Assembly (NCBI GenBank): GCA_000149265.1
Contig: CH002344.1
Location: 248,397 to 312,396 of the forward strand
Reading direction: 5' to 3'
From: Ciona savignyi
Lineage: Eukaryota; Chordata; Ascidiacea; Phlebobranchia; Cionidae
Length of the DNA stretch: 64,000 nt
This document shows, piece by piece, positions 43,678 to 55,334 of this stretch; the first letter of the stretch is position 1; each line of letters starts with the position of its first letter. Both the position numbers and the translations under genes were made by a program. A model generated the notes under the pieces. It ran no database searches. It saw nothing but the letters and a program-made list of their open reading frames with translations, and was not told the origin of the DNA.

Positions 43678-43813
43678 CTGGGAATATGGGCGAACCCGGT
43701 GATGCGCGAACTCGGGTTGAAGGTCGAGAAAGTTCACCGGAGTTCGCCGGCTCTCGTACGATATCTGGGAGGTGGTGGAGTGTGCGGTGGTCGGTCTGCT
43801 GGCCGACTTGCTT
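43678..43813 (-). CDS. Candidate internal exon of an unrecognised gene
   Basis: Preceded on the minus strand by two CTAAC branch-like motifs, a C-rich tract and CCACCACAG. It encodes 45 residues (SKSASRPTTAHSTTSQISYE, then RRTPVNFLDLQPEFAHHRVR and PYSQ) and ends CCCAG/GTTGGT. GC-rich against its surroundings. The downstream intron would begin with the 13-bp minisatellite. Its end phase does not match my preferred frame for the exons at 40.4-41.4 kb, so either an exon is missing or they are unrelated. Reading through from an ATG at 43878 is an alternative. Confidence 0.3.
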
Positions 43814-43814
43814 C

Positions 43815-43885
43815 TGTGGTGGGTTCGGGGGGTTAGTTGGGGTGGGGTGGTGGGGGTTAGTTGGCTGGGGTGGGGCATTTTGTGG
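43815..43885. repeat. G-rich tract with GTTAG units
   Basis: Runs of three to six Gs separated by TTAGTTGG and TGGT. It could form a G-quadruplex on the plus strand. Confidence 0.6.
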
Positions 43886-43924
43886 TGTTTTTTTGGTGGA
43901 TTATTTGGGATGGATTAGTTATAG

Positions 43925-44035
43925 CTTGGTAGGCTAGGGGTCGCCTTTCTTCCGAAAGATTGTATGTTTGAAACTGATCACTACCTCGTTAGTTGTATTT
44001 TTGGCAAAGCACTTAGCAGATGTCCTGTTCTATTC
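43925..44035 (+). mobile_element. SINE family 1 head fragment
   Basis: TTGGTAGGCTAGGGGTCGCC, B box ATGTTTGAAACTG, then TTGGCAAAGCACTTAGCAGA, ending in a TCTAT-type run. Confidence 0.6.
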
Positions 44036-44189
44036 TATCTATCGGATCCGCAATATTGACTGGGCTAGGGGGGAAATGGGCCTTGGAATATGTTACTGTC
44101 AATCAACTAATGAACACAATACAATTGCTTTAGTGTACTGACTGTGGGTACGCAGTATTTTAGCAAATATTCCCATCCAACAACCTTAG

Positions 44190-44487
44190 TCCGGCCCGGT
44201 GGTCTAGCGGTTAAGTGCGTCGCCTTTCAATCGAAATGGTTGAAGGTGCGAAACTGGTCGCTCGCTAGTCGGTTGTGTCCTTGGGCAAGGCACTTTACGG
44301 ACATTGCCTGAACCAAGCGGAATAATGGGTTCTACCAAATTGAAGGAACGTGTCTATCATATACAACACACTGCAACAGCTCCGGTAACCCGACGGTGGG
44401 CGCGAGGTGATCTGACAATTGCCCGTGTGATAACCCCTTAGGTTTTCCCATTCACGGGGATAAACATGAATATCCTATCCTATCCTT
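44190..44487 (+). mobile_element. SINE family 1, full length (reference copy)
   Basis: Head: CCCGGTGGTCTAGCGGTTAA (A box TGGTCTAGCGG), GTCGCCTTTCAATCGAAA, B box GGTGCGAAACT. Body: TTGTGTCCTTGGGCAAGGCA, CTTTACGGACATTGCCTGAA, AATGGGTTCTACCAAATTGA. Core: GCTCCGGTAACCCGACGGTG. Tail: CACGGGGATAAACATGAATA and (TATCC)n. About 298 bp. Pol III promoter boxes and a simple-repeat tail identify it as a tRNA-derived SINE; the LINE partner is unknown. Confidence 0.9.
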
Positions 44488-44625
44488 ACACCCACACATA
44501 ATACCCCACCAACCCCCCTAAATAAACCCATCCACCTTATCCCACATAATAACCCAACCTTGCCCCCAAAATAACTCCATCTACCCCACTGGGTTAAGGT
44601 GATAATAACCCCACCCACCCCCCAC

Positions 44626-47600
44626 CTACCTATGAGTAGGAGAAGCCAGTGCCATCCTGCTCCTACAAGCTCGCGTGTACGAGTGAAGAGTGCTCCTCAT
44701 AACTCCTCCCGCATCCACAACCTCATCCGACACCTCGTCCTCGCGCATGTGGTAATCCCAATCAATGGGTTCGAACTGGAGGAGCAGAACGTTGCTCCTC
44801 GTGTTCACGATGATCCGATCGCCAACCTCTCTGCTGGAAGAAGGTGATTGATTACCTTAATTGCACGTTCTTCATATTCGCATTTTTTTAACTTCCTGCC
44901 AGTTTTATTCTAACAAACTTAGTGACCGTTTTATACTCCTGGACATCATGGAATAAATCCAATGGTAATTACATAATAGTGAATGTGTTAATAAGCTCAA
45001 CATGTCTTATTGCTCCAGACAATGACGAATGCCAGCTGAAGTGATTATCTTAATGAGTCTCAGGATTGTCTACATAGATCCAAAAATTGTCGAAATGGGC
45101 CTCAGATTATCTTTATGGGTCCCAAGATTTATTGGGTCCAAGAATTATCTTAATTAGCCCTAGGATTCTAGTCTTATAGTCATGCATCCCAGTCATGGGT
45201 TCCAATGATAATTGTTAGGAGTTCCAGACTTTTCATATAACAGGTCTCATACCCAATGCATAATAGGTCCCAGACGTAATACATAATGGGTCCCAGAATT
45301 ATCTTTATTATATCCAGGATTCTAGTCTTTAAGTCATGGGTCCCAGAATTATCGACATGAGTTCCATGATTCTTGTCAAGGGCTCTAAGATTTATTGGGT
45401 CCCAGAATTAATTAGTTGTGAGATTTTCTTAGTGGGTCTCTTGATATCGTTATTTTAATGGGTCTCAAGGTTAAAAAACACTTACTGGAGCAATAACAGT
45501 GCTTGGATGATTTTAAATGAACATTAAAACATGGAACATTTAATTTATAACAATGGCACGGATGGGCAAGGCACAAAATATCTACATAAATGTGTTCATT
45601 CTGCAGTATGTATGGGTAGGTATGAGGAACAGACATTCCATTTCACTCCCTACTTGTCAGTAGCACAATGCAGCGATATGATTGGATCACAGTTGCTGTT
45701 CCCCCTTAAAGCCCTCATACACTCCCCGGTGTAAAGATGCAGAACTCGTACTTTGCCATCTTCACACCCGCTGATCACACGCTCATATGCGGTCTCCACA
45801 CACAACACGCGTCTGTGTGAATATTGGGTTGTTGATAGTGTACTATTGTGTACTGGTTAACTCTGGTGGTCTAATCGTCAGTTAGAAAGATGATGGGTTC
45901 GAAACCAGGTGGTGTTAACCGATTCTTCAGAGAGAGCATGGCAATAGTGGCAAATAAATAAAAAAGGGTTGAAAAATCGCAAATAAATTAAAAAGTTTCC
46001 ATTGGTTTTATGTTGTTTTCCAGATAAACCAACTTACTTGGGGTGGCGATATCCTTTGAAACATTTTTTCACTTTGCCAAGTTTCAGCCACGTAAGGGCA
46101 AACCCATCATCCCCAGCGGTGATAATATGGTAATCGTCGCAACACATATCATTCACCCCACTCTGGGTGTGTCGGAATCTCTGAAATATAGGGGTTATAT
46201 ATACCTAGCCTTAGAATTTGCAAAGTTACCCAGACCAAATAATGGGTTTTAATGTATAGTTAACCCTGGATATGTCCCCACCATTAAATCTGGAGACTTT
46301 GGGTTATTTAATCTAAATCCCTCTGACATAGTACCACCCCCATATTCAAAGCACCACCCTCAACACTAAAACCCTTAAACAACTTCCAACATATTCAACA
46401 ATACCCCATGAACAAAACTAAACAACGGCGTGCCTTGACCCTTCTCCGTCCCACTCACGTGGTTTCGATTAAAGGGGTTTGGTAATAAAAGAGAATTTGC
46501 ATATTTATCCAGGGTAGATAATGAGTTTTATTGTAAAGTTATTTATGGGTACATTTTACCAGTCCTTAAATATAGAAATTTGGGGGTAATTTATCCCCCC
46601 TTAGACACCTACTTAAAGTATCACCCTTAACAATGAAACCCCCAGACAATTTGCAACATATTCAATAATACCCCATAAACAAAACAAAACAACCCGTACC
46701 TTGACCCTCCTTCTTCCCACCAGGTCCCACACCTTCACCACCCCCCGATCACACGCGCTGACCACCAAGTCTCCCGATAACTTCACGCACGTCACAATGC
46801 TCTGATCGGAGTGTTTAAAGGTGCATCTGCATCGACCACTCACCAGGTCCCATGCTGTGGTGGGGTTGTGTGAGGTGGGGGTAATAATGGTTGTTTGATG
46901 CAGTTGTTATTTAGATTATCTTGTGCCTACCGTCGAGTTGCTGGAGCTATTACAGTGTGTGGATAATCAGACATGACTTTCAATTTGGACGACTCATTAG
47001 ATACCACTGGATTGGAGCAATGTAAAGTGGCTTGCTCAGGTGCACAGTAATACACCTCATGCCCACAGTCGAGTTGCTGGAGTTATTACAGTGTGTGGAT
47101 AATCAGACATGACTTTTAATTTGGACGACTTATTAGATACCACTGGATTGGAGCAAAGAAAAGTGGCTTGCTCAGGTGCACAGTAATACACCTCATGCCC
47201 ACAGTCGAGTTGCTGGAGTTATTACAGTGTGTGGATAATCAGACATGACTTTTAATTTGGACGACTTATTAGATACCACTGGGTTGGAGCAATGTAAAGT
47301 GACTTGCTCAGGTGCATATTAATGCACCTTATGTACATAGTCGAGTTATTGGAGATATTGCAGTGTGTGATTGGTTGGTTCATTTGTATCCTCGTGGGTG
47401 AAAAGTCAGGCTTTATCCACGGGTATCGTAAGACACCTCATGCCCACAGTCGAGTTGCTGGAGCTATTACAGTGTGTGGGTGGTTGGTTTATTTGTATCC
47501 TCGTGGGTGGGAAGCCAGGCTTTATCCACGAGTATCGTAAGACACCTCATGCCCACAGTCGAGTTGTTGGAGCTATTGCAGTATGTGGATGGTTGGTTCA

Positions 47601-50600
47601 TTTATATTCTCGTGGGTGGGAAGCCAGGCTTTATCCACGGGTATCGTAAGACAACTCATGCTCACAGTCGAGTTGCTGGAGCTATTGCAGTGTGTGGATG
47701 GTTGGTTCATTTAAATACTTGTGGGTGGGAAGCCATAAAACATCACATTGGGCAATTATAATGCAACAGTATGTTTATATTTTAATGACAATTTCCGTTT
47801 TATATTTAAACTCTATTGTGCAACATATATTTAGCAAATAATTATATTTTCTAGTCGATTTGCTTTACCCAAATTTTCCAAAACATTTATATCAATCTGT
47901 TTAACCAGCAGTTATTTTGCCATAGTTTTTAGTTTCGTTAACAATTATAAGAATTTCTATTGGCTTTATTTAAAAAATAAATCAAAAATAAACTAACCAA
48001 CTAAATAATTAAAATGAAAAGCAAACTAACCTAATATTAACTTTCGATCCAGAAACCAGATATTAAAATGAAAAGTAAAACTAAAATTTAACTTTTAAGT
48101 TCATGATTGAAAAAACACCTTTTTTCCCCCTAAGTCCAACAGTATTCGCAGCAAACAAGGTCAAAGCAACCTTACTTAAAATTGCAAAAAACCAAAGTAA
48201 AACTAATATTTAACTTTCAAGTTTGAAAATGATTAAAAAAAACACCTTTTATCTGTCCATCCTTGGAGCCAGACACCAGAGTGTTTCCGCACGAGTCAAT
48301 CGACACGATTGTCTTTCGATGTCCGCTCAATATTTTCTTGCATCCGCATGACCCAGATTCCCAACACCTGATTGTCGTGTCATAACTGCCACTGTATATT
48401 GATGAGTGGCTCATATGAAGCGCCGTGATGACCCCAGGGTGACCTTGGATGATGGGGGGGAGGGTTTGACCTGGGGGGGAGGTGGGGGGGGTTATAACTT
48501 ACTCAGTGGGCAAAGAGTGAATTTTTTTTTCTATCGATAGTCAGACTAATTATATTGGTGGGTTAGTGCTTTGCTTCTTATTGCCTGAGGGATTAATGGG
48601 TTCTACCAAATTCGTTTTCTAGTAAAACGGCAAAAAATACAAAAAATCAATATTACCAATATTACTAAATAAACTTGCATTTTTCAGACATTATGGATAA
48701 AGCTATGCTTTATTAGCTAAGGCAATCACACAACAACAATTAACAGATGTTTGAAATTAATTAACGAATAATCAATGAAAGGCAAATCACACAACACATT
48801 GCAACAGTTTAGGCTGCAACAATTTAGGTAAAAAAAATCTAAATATTACCCATATGATAATCAACCTTGCATTTTTCCATTCACTTAAATACCCTTTAAC
48901 GAACAAATTCTTTAAGTTTCCTACGTTTATAGGCAAAGAGGCCCCCCCAAAAAAAACAAGATACAGCGTAATCAATATAAAACAAAAGATGAAACAACTT
49001 GGACACCTGATCGGACGTCGAGAATCCTCACGACTCGGTCATTGGATCCCGACACCAGTGTTTCCGATCCCCCGTAATCAACCACTCGGTGTCGGTCAGC
49101 GCTGCAGGACATGATTATTAGGTTTTTATGGTGTTGCAACTATATGATGTGAGGGTATTGCAATTGAATGATGGGGGGTCAGAAATGATGGTCTTGGGTT
49201 CAATATATACTCTGTTTGAATGGTTTTATGGATCCAGACACTATAGACATGGGGCCGTGAATTGTTGTTCCGACCTAAGTAAGTTTATTTGGAATCGGTT
49301 TTTAAACCTCTAGGCCACCTTCTTAATGAAAATAACAAGAAATTTCTTAATGAAGATTTTAAAAAATGCCCCGCCCCACACTCTAACCACTAAGCTACTA
49401 AGGCTCAGAGCAATTGCTGTGTGTTTAACCTTCAACTTAGTATAATTTCATACATAACTGTCTCAGATGATGATTAAAGCAAGTAATACAAGTGGTGAAA
49501 CCCACCGTTGGTCAATAACACCACCAATCCATACAGAAGTAACGCAGATGATGATTATATCAAATACTGCAAGTGGAAAGTGAAACCCACCATTGATCGA
49601 TAACGAGCACGTTGTACGATCCACAGAACAAATTACGTTCTTCCACCATCGTGGGCGTCAGCTGGAGACCACAGTTGGTGAAATCGAAATCAGATTTTCG
49701 ACTTTTTACCTCGATTTCCGCTCCATACATTTCATCTGTGGGTGGAAGGATGTACGTGAATTAAATCTATAGATCACCCACGAGAATTAAATGAAACAAC
49801 CATGAACATAATTTATTAGCTCCAGCAACTCGACTGTAAGCATGGGGTGTATATCTGTGCACATGAGCAAGCCACTTTACATTGCTCCAACCCAGTGTTA
49901 GCTAATGAATTGTTCAAATTAAAAGTCATGACTGATTATCCACACACTGTAATAGCTCCAGCAACTCGACTGTGGGCATGAAGTGTCTTACGATACCCAA
50001 GGATAAAACACAGTGATGCTCATAACAATAAAATAACTTGAACCATTATCATGAATTATCAGAATTGTCCCAATGATTTTGTTCACCAAGAATTTAGCGG
50101 TGGATTGAACTGTCATCAATCACAAAGAAATCTCAAAAACTGATCATAAAAACATTATTAAAATTGGAGAATTATTAAAAAAAGGCACAATAGAAGAGAA
50201 GCTAACAGACCTTGGTGATGATTGGTGGATATATTGGGCAACATCTTGCATCTTATGTTCGCGTAGCAGGTTTGGATGCCCTTTGCTGACACTCCCTATT
50301 TGGTATGTAGTTGATAAGGAATTGACATATTGGTTTGTTTGGCATAGTGGTTTAATGTCAGGTTACCAGTTAAGTATGTAGTTAAGTATTAAGGTTTAAT
50401 GTCAGATTACCCTGGTCAGTATGTAGTTAATATGTCTCCTTAATTTAAAATTATTGTTTTATTCTTTTTTATTGTAACGAAGGAGCGAAAAAATAAACTA
50501 AAGTAGACTATATCAATGGACATAAATACATTGGGTTGCTTAGCTGAGTGGTAGAGGGTCAGATTACCAGTTGAAAGGTGGTGGGAATGAAACCAGGTGC

Positions 50601-53600
50601 TGACTCGCTCGTTGTCCCTGGACAAAGCACTTCTAATCCAATATTGCTTAATCCCAGTGGCTTAATGAAATAAACTGAAACTATAGCCACCATACTTAAC
50701 ACATGCAATAGCTCTGGTAACTCAACTGCAGGCACAAGGTCTTATATATCTTTTGTTACAGTTGATTTGAGAAGATCCAATAAATTTAAATAGTCAAGTT
50801 GTGACAATACTTGTCTCCATTGAAAATACATAGTGACACTAGGTACTGATAAAGATACATTGTCCCGCTAACCTGCATGAGAATGGATTCTTCTTTCATT
50901 TCATTCTGTATGTGTCGTTCCACCCGTACCTGCCGTGCATGTCGGTGCCACACTGATGACACGAGCGCGCCGATGCACAAGTCCTTCGGGCTCAAACACT
51001 CTGTGAAATAGAAATCATTGGGAAATATAACTACAGGCACATACAACCTACTTTTGGAGGTACATACAACCTACTTTTGGAGGTACATACAACCTACTTT
51101 TGGAGGCACATACAAACTACCTTTGGAGGTACAAAAACATTGTTTTGGAGGTACATACAAAAACAACCTAACCACAGCTTTGGATAACTGCGGAGCACAG
51201 TTGATTGATAGATAGGACATTTAAATAGGACATTAAAGTTGATTGCCAGTTAGGAAATTTTCCAAAAAGTATTTATTACATTATGCCTACTTTTATACGG
51301 TCGTATTTTTGGGGGAAGGATAAGTTTCGAACCCATGATGTGCTCGTCACTAAGACAGTTTTTGTACAGGAATCGGTCTATTCAATGGTCGCGTTAACCA
51401 TTTTGCCATACAACTGTGCTATCTCACTCATTCAATAATCAGCAAACCATATACCATGGTGGAGTAAACTCACTTAATATCCTTTTAGCCAAGTAAACTG
51501 GTAATTTTGCGATGAAATCCACAGTGACATCGTGTGGTTTGCTTTCTACATTGATCGGCTGGTGATCAGTGACATCACAATAGGAGTTGTTTGAATCCGT
51601 GTCCCAGGGTTCTTGCTTCAATTTCGTCAACTTTGTGTTTTCTATGATAAATGAATTTATTGGAATTTCATTTTGGAATTTCAATAAAAACATTTTTCAA
51701 GTGTTTTATCTTCATGAAAGGGAAAACACAAGAGCATTGTCACAGGACATTTTGCAAATACGCAAGAAATGTTTTTACACAGATAACCGTCAGATGACCT
51801 TGACCACACCTTTGGACTTAATAAAATAAAATAAAAAGTGTTTTCCACCTTGGTGTTACTTACTATAAGCACAAATAGTGGATAAGTTGTTACATATCAC
51901 AAATATATCTGGTATTATTATTACCAAGTTCACCTTGTACATCATGTACCACGTGTGCCTCATGTGCGCCTTGTTCCACATGTGCACCTTGTGCCACATG
52001 TGCGCAGATGAGCTTGCACAGTTGACACACATGATGGAGGATTGATGGGTCGTCAATCATGCGGATGACAGCGTACACGAAGCTCTTCTGCGCCGGAGGA
52101 GCAAGCTTGGTGAACCAGTGATGGATGGATGACACCTCGTCACTTTCTAACATCAATTTTAGGTTATTTTTTCATTTATCGCTCCTTCGTTATAGGATAG
52201 GATAGGATAGCATATTCATCTTTATCCCCGTGAATGGGAAAACCAAGGGGGTTAACACACGGGCAATCGTCAGATCACCTCGCGCCCACCGTCGGATTAC
52301 CGGAGCTATTGCAGTGTGTTGTATATGATAGACACGTTCCTTCAATTTGGTAGAACCCATTAATCCGCTGGGTTCAGGCAATGTCCGTAAAGTGCCTTGC
52401 CCAAGGACCCAAGCGACTAGCTAGCGACCAGTTTCACACCTGCAACCTTTCGATTAAAAGGCGTCACACTTAACCGTTAGACCAACGAGCCGCAACTATA
52501 TTAATATATTTATATTAAAGAAGTTTTATTTTTTTAAGAAAACAGGTTTTTTTTTATTAAGGTTTATTAAGGAGACAGGATAGAATGGAAAAACGACAGT
52601 TAAATATTAAACTTTTTAGTTTATTGTTTTGCTTCTTCATTACATTAAGAACAATCGCACAATTACTTTAAGTTAAGGAGTCAGGATAAAACTACAGTAG
52701 TTAAACATGTCATTGAGTAGACACAGTAAAATAAAGAAAAAAATGATTTGGCTGTTTCACCTTAAGTTAATAGCCTAAAAAGAAAAATTGCAACAGAAAA
52801 ATTTAAATCAATATTAATTAATTAAAGCAGTGACTAAATTTGTCATTAATATGTTTGGAAATATCCATAACATTAATTTTCTGTTGCAGTATTTTTACAG
52901 TACATTTTTGTAATTGTAACGAAAAATGATATTTTAGTACATTTATCTAATTAGTGTCATACTATTGTTGTTTTTTTGCAAACAGAGCAAATTTTCTATA
53001 CTGCTTGTACCACACTGGTAGTTGTTGTGATGTCATTGTTTATTTTTTTTAATTGTAGAAATGATGCGCCATTTTACACTTTTGTATTTATAATGATAAT
53101 TGTAAATTAAATTTTTGTAATTATTGTCACTATATTTTTTTACATTATACTTTAGCCATCTTTAACTTCCTTGCTTAATAAACATGTTGGATCTTAGGTT
53201 GCCAAAGGTAATTGTGTTGTATCTTTTCCAGTTTTGATTCAATAAAAAGATTGAATTACATGGCAAGTATAGGTTGTATTACATATGTAACCTATCCACA
53301 CACAGCCTATTCAATACGTCCATACACAATTGATGAATGTTATATTTCCTATACATGTCATGCCTGACTGATCAAATAAAAAGCTTTGTTTGTTACTTTT
53401 TCTTTTAAAACATGGGGTATTCAAATGAAAACGAAAATCGAACGGCACAATTAGGAATATTGGAAAAATAAAGTCATTAAAGTCTCATATTCTAAGAGAA
53501 ATTATTCATTTTTATTCCTGTAAATGGGAAACATTAAGGTCAATTTTACATGGGGATTATCAGATTACCTATTGTAGTCTGTTGTATATGATTGAAACTT

Positions 53601-54808
53601 TGCTGAGTTTTTGTTCAACTTATTAAAATACTAGGTTCAGCTAATCTGAACCTGCCAAGTGCCCTGACAAAGACACAACCAAGCTACCGGTAGGTTCCAA
53701 TCCAACAACCTTTTGGCTTATAGTCCAACATACTATCATAAGACTTAATTGTCCGACAGATTAGTCGGGTGGTTAAGTGCGTCGCATTTCAGTTGAAAGG
53801 TTGCAGGTACAAAACTGATTGCTGGCTAGTCGGTTGTGTCCTTGGGGAAATCACTTTACAGACATTGCCTGAACCCAGCGGATTAATGGGTTCTACCAAA
53901 TTGAAGGAACGTGTCTATCGTATACAACGCACTACAATAGCTTCGGTAACCCGACGATGGGTACGAGGTGATCTGACGATTGCCCGTGTGTTAACCCCCT
54001 TGGTTTTCCCATTCACGGGGATAAACATGTATATCCTATCCTATCCTAATGCCATTACAACAGATCAACTATTTAATGAATCCACCAAAGAATACCTACC
54101 ATGTTGCATCAGCCAGGAGTTGCTTGGCAAGATGTCGTGCAGATCACGGTCGCTACAGTTGCACTGGGATCGAGCGTAAATGTAATCCTTGCTCAACAGA
54201 GAGGATAGCACGATCACTGTTTGCCGAAGGAGGTCGACACTTTTAACTCTGTCAGGAAAATGTTGAAATGTAAATTACTGTTATTTTTGTGGGTGGTTCT
54301 GTATTTCTTAAGGATTTTGATATATCCACAGTTATCGTCAGATAACTCATGTCCACAGTTGAGTTGGTTAGTTTGGTTATTTATATCCTGATGGGTGGGA
54401 ATCTGTATTAAAGGATTTATTCACGGTTATCGTTGGATAACTCATAATGCGCACAGTCGAGTTGGTTGGTTTGGTCATTTATATCCTGGTGGGTGGGAAT
54501 CCATATTAAAGGATTTATCCATGGTTATCGTTGGATAACACATGCCCACAGTCAAGTTGGTTGGTTTGGTCATTTATATCCTGGTGGGTGGGAATCCATA
54601 TTGAAGGATTTATTCACGGTTATCGTTGGATAACTCATGCCCACAGTCGAGTTGGTTGGTTTGGTCATTAACATGCTGATTGGTTATTCAGCGCGGTCTG
54701 TACAAACCTTTTAATAATCTCAAGGATGAAATTCCTGACGTTATGAATATCAGAACGTAGAATCCATTCGTTCACTCTCTTTAAAACGGCGTGAATCGGC
54801 GGGTTCAT
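44626..54808 (-). CDS. F-box and WD40-repeat protein (SCF substrate adaptor, FBXW10-like)
   Basis: Thirteen exons (minus): 54708-54808, 54100-54248, 51934-52146, 51474-51641, 50873-51000, 50211-50295, 49591-49735, 49007-49101, 48246-48443, 46700-46854, 46038-46180, 45654-45812, 44626-44830. All phases agree; 1944 nt, 647 residues. The ATG at 54808 opens MNPPIHAVLKRVNEWILRSD. A helical N-terminal region (SSIHHWFTKLAPPAQKSFVY) precedes the F-box (VTVDFIAKLPVYLAKRIL joined to KCLSPKDLCIGALVSSVWHR). WD40 blades follow, for example SETLVSGSNDRVVRILDVRS, HSSIYSGSYDTTIRCWES, NTLVSGSKDGQIKAWDLVSG, LVVSACDRGVVKVWDL and ERVISGCEDGKVRVLHLYTG. Predicted role: bind SKP1 through the F-box and present substrates held by the propeller for ubiquitination. 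The FBXW10/CDRT1 match is an impression; the F-box/WD40 class is clear. Confidence 0.9.
44890..45480. repeat. Degenerate tandem repeat in the last F-box/WD40 intron
   Basis: Many diverged copies of a roughly 20-40 bp unit marked by GGGTCCCAGAATTATCTT, GATTTATTGGGTCCCA and AGGATTCTAGTCTT. Confidence 0.7.
46915..47345 (-). repeat. 136-bp tandem array of headless SINE-1 bodies
   Basis: Three units at exact 136-bp spacing (GAGTTGCTGG at 46935, 47071 and 47207). Each is collinear with the body and core of SINE family 1 and lacks the tRNA head and TATCC tail. Confidence 0.9.
47345..47755 (+). repeat. 109-bp SINE-core chimeric array
   Basis: Four units of the same type as 21170-21610 (GGTTGGTTCATTTGTATCCT, GCTTTATCCACGGGTATCGT, CCCACAGTCGAGTTGCTGGA), directly adjoining the 136-bp array in the same intron. 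Confidence 0.9.
48545..48615 (+). mobile_element. SINE family 1 remnant
   Basis: Head-like TGGGTTAGTGCTTTGC joined to body GGATTAATGGGTTCTACCAA, with the rest deleted. Confidence 0.4.
49795..50005 (+). repeat. SINE-1 body unit flanked by core copies
   Basis: CAGCAACTCGACTGTAAGCA, then GCACATGAGCAAGCCACTTT, CAAATTAAAAGTCATGACTG and a second core ending in the 109-bp-type TCTTACGATACCC. Confidence 0.8.
50530..50745 (+). mobile_element. SINE family 1 variant with a different tRNA-like head
   Basis: Head GCTTAGCTGAGTGGTAGAGG, B-box region GGGAATGAAACCAGG, then TTGTCCCTGGACAAAGCACT, AATCCCAGTGGCTTAATGAA and core AATAGCTCTGGTAACTCAAC. In an F-box/WD40 intron. Confidence 0.65.
51035..51175. repeat. 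24-bp tandem repeat
   Basis: Five to six copies of ACATACAACCTACTTTTGGA plus GGTA, in an F-box/WD40 intron 40 bp upstream of an exon. Confidence 0.9.
51325..51425 (-). mobile_element. SINE family 2 copy
   Basis: Antisense: AAGTTTCGAACCCATGATGT, GCTCGTCACTAAGACAG, and TGGTCGCGTTAACCATTTTG, about 100 bp; the best-preserved B box (GGGTTCGAAAC) of the family here. Confidence 0.75.
52193..52497 (-). mobile_element. SINE family 1, full length
   Basis: All landmarks in antisense from (GGATA)n tail to head (CAACCTTTCGATTAA, CTTAACCGTTAGACCAACGA). In the intron between F-box/WD40 exons 2 and 3. Confidence 0.9.
52500..53500. other. AT-rich intron interior, nothing supported
   Basis: Very AT-rich intron sequence of the F-box/WD40 gene between SINE copies. 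No coding or RNA signal seen. Confidence 0.5.
53505..53735 (-). mobile_element. SINE family 1, old diverged copy
   Basis: Antisense order retained (TTTTTATTCCTGTAAATGGG, then CTAGGTTCAGCTAATCTGAA, then AACAACCTTTTGGCTTATAG) but heavily mutated. It sits beside a younger copy in opposite orientation. Confidence 0.6.
53751..54048 (+). mobile_element. SINE family 1, full length
   Basis: Head GTCGGGTGGTTAAGTGCGTC, GCATTTCAGTTGAAAGGTTG, body TTACAGACATTGCCTGAACC, core GTAACCCGACGATGGGTACG, tail with (TATCC)n. It ends about 50 bp from F-box/WD40 exon 2. Confidence 0.9.
54310..54690 (+). repeat. Variant 109-bp-type SINE-core array
   Basis: Three to four units joining core CATGCCCACAGTCGAGTTGG to GGTTTGGTCATTTATATCCT and GGTGGGTGGGAATCCATATT; related to, but distinct from, the arrays at 21 and 47 kb. 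Confidence 0.85.
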
Positions 54809-55029
54809 ATTGAAAATAAATTAACAGCCAAAAATGATTTCTTTTTAATTTAACATCGCTGTATAATCATAACTATTATTAAATGGAAGCAAAAAAATCA
54901 ACTTAAAATCAAATTCGACGAAAACAAAACAAGCGTCCCGGTTTCCATGGCCTGTTTATTGACGCGTAACCAGCAATAGAAACATAATTAAGCCAGACAT
55001 AATTTTGCGAAAATTTTGCAGGTACTGTA

Positions 55030-55115
55030 ATGTGGCCATATGGTTAACGCGACCGATACATATCTCGATTAAAAAAACGGTCTTGGTAAAAAGCCCATTA
55101 TAGGTTCAAATCCAA
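55030..55115 (+). mobile_element. SINE family 2 copy, plus strand
   Basis: GTGGCCATATGGTTAACGCG (A box side) and CCCATTATAGGTTCAAATCC (B box GGTTCAAATCC), about 85-90 bp. It shows the tRNA-like order in the sense direction. Confidence 0.7.
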
Positions 55116-55334
55116 TACAGTAAAAAAAAGTACAATTAAGTGGGCGCAAGCAGCGCAACCTACAAATTTACCAACTTTTATACACAAGAATATAATTAGT
55201 AACTAGGGTGCCAAGCTCCCTTAAAAGCAGGATCCCCATTGCTTGTCGACATGTTATATGTCTGAAAAATACAAATATTTATATTCTGTATTAAAGCTTT
55301 GTAAGGTTGTATGTTTTACAACAAGACTATCGTA

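Noticed and set aside
45531..45734. 67-residue plus-strand frame
   Set aside because: Mostly the antisense of an F-box/WD40 exon (45654-45812) plus intron.
47304..47761. Overlapping plus-strand open frames with repeated [18 protein letters not shown]
   Set aside because: Translations of the 109-bp repeat; several frames are open at once and the same peptides recur at 21 and 23 kb.
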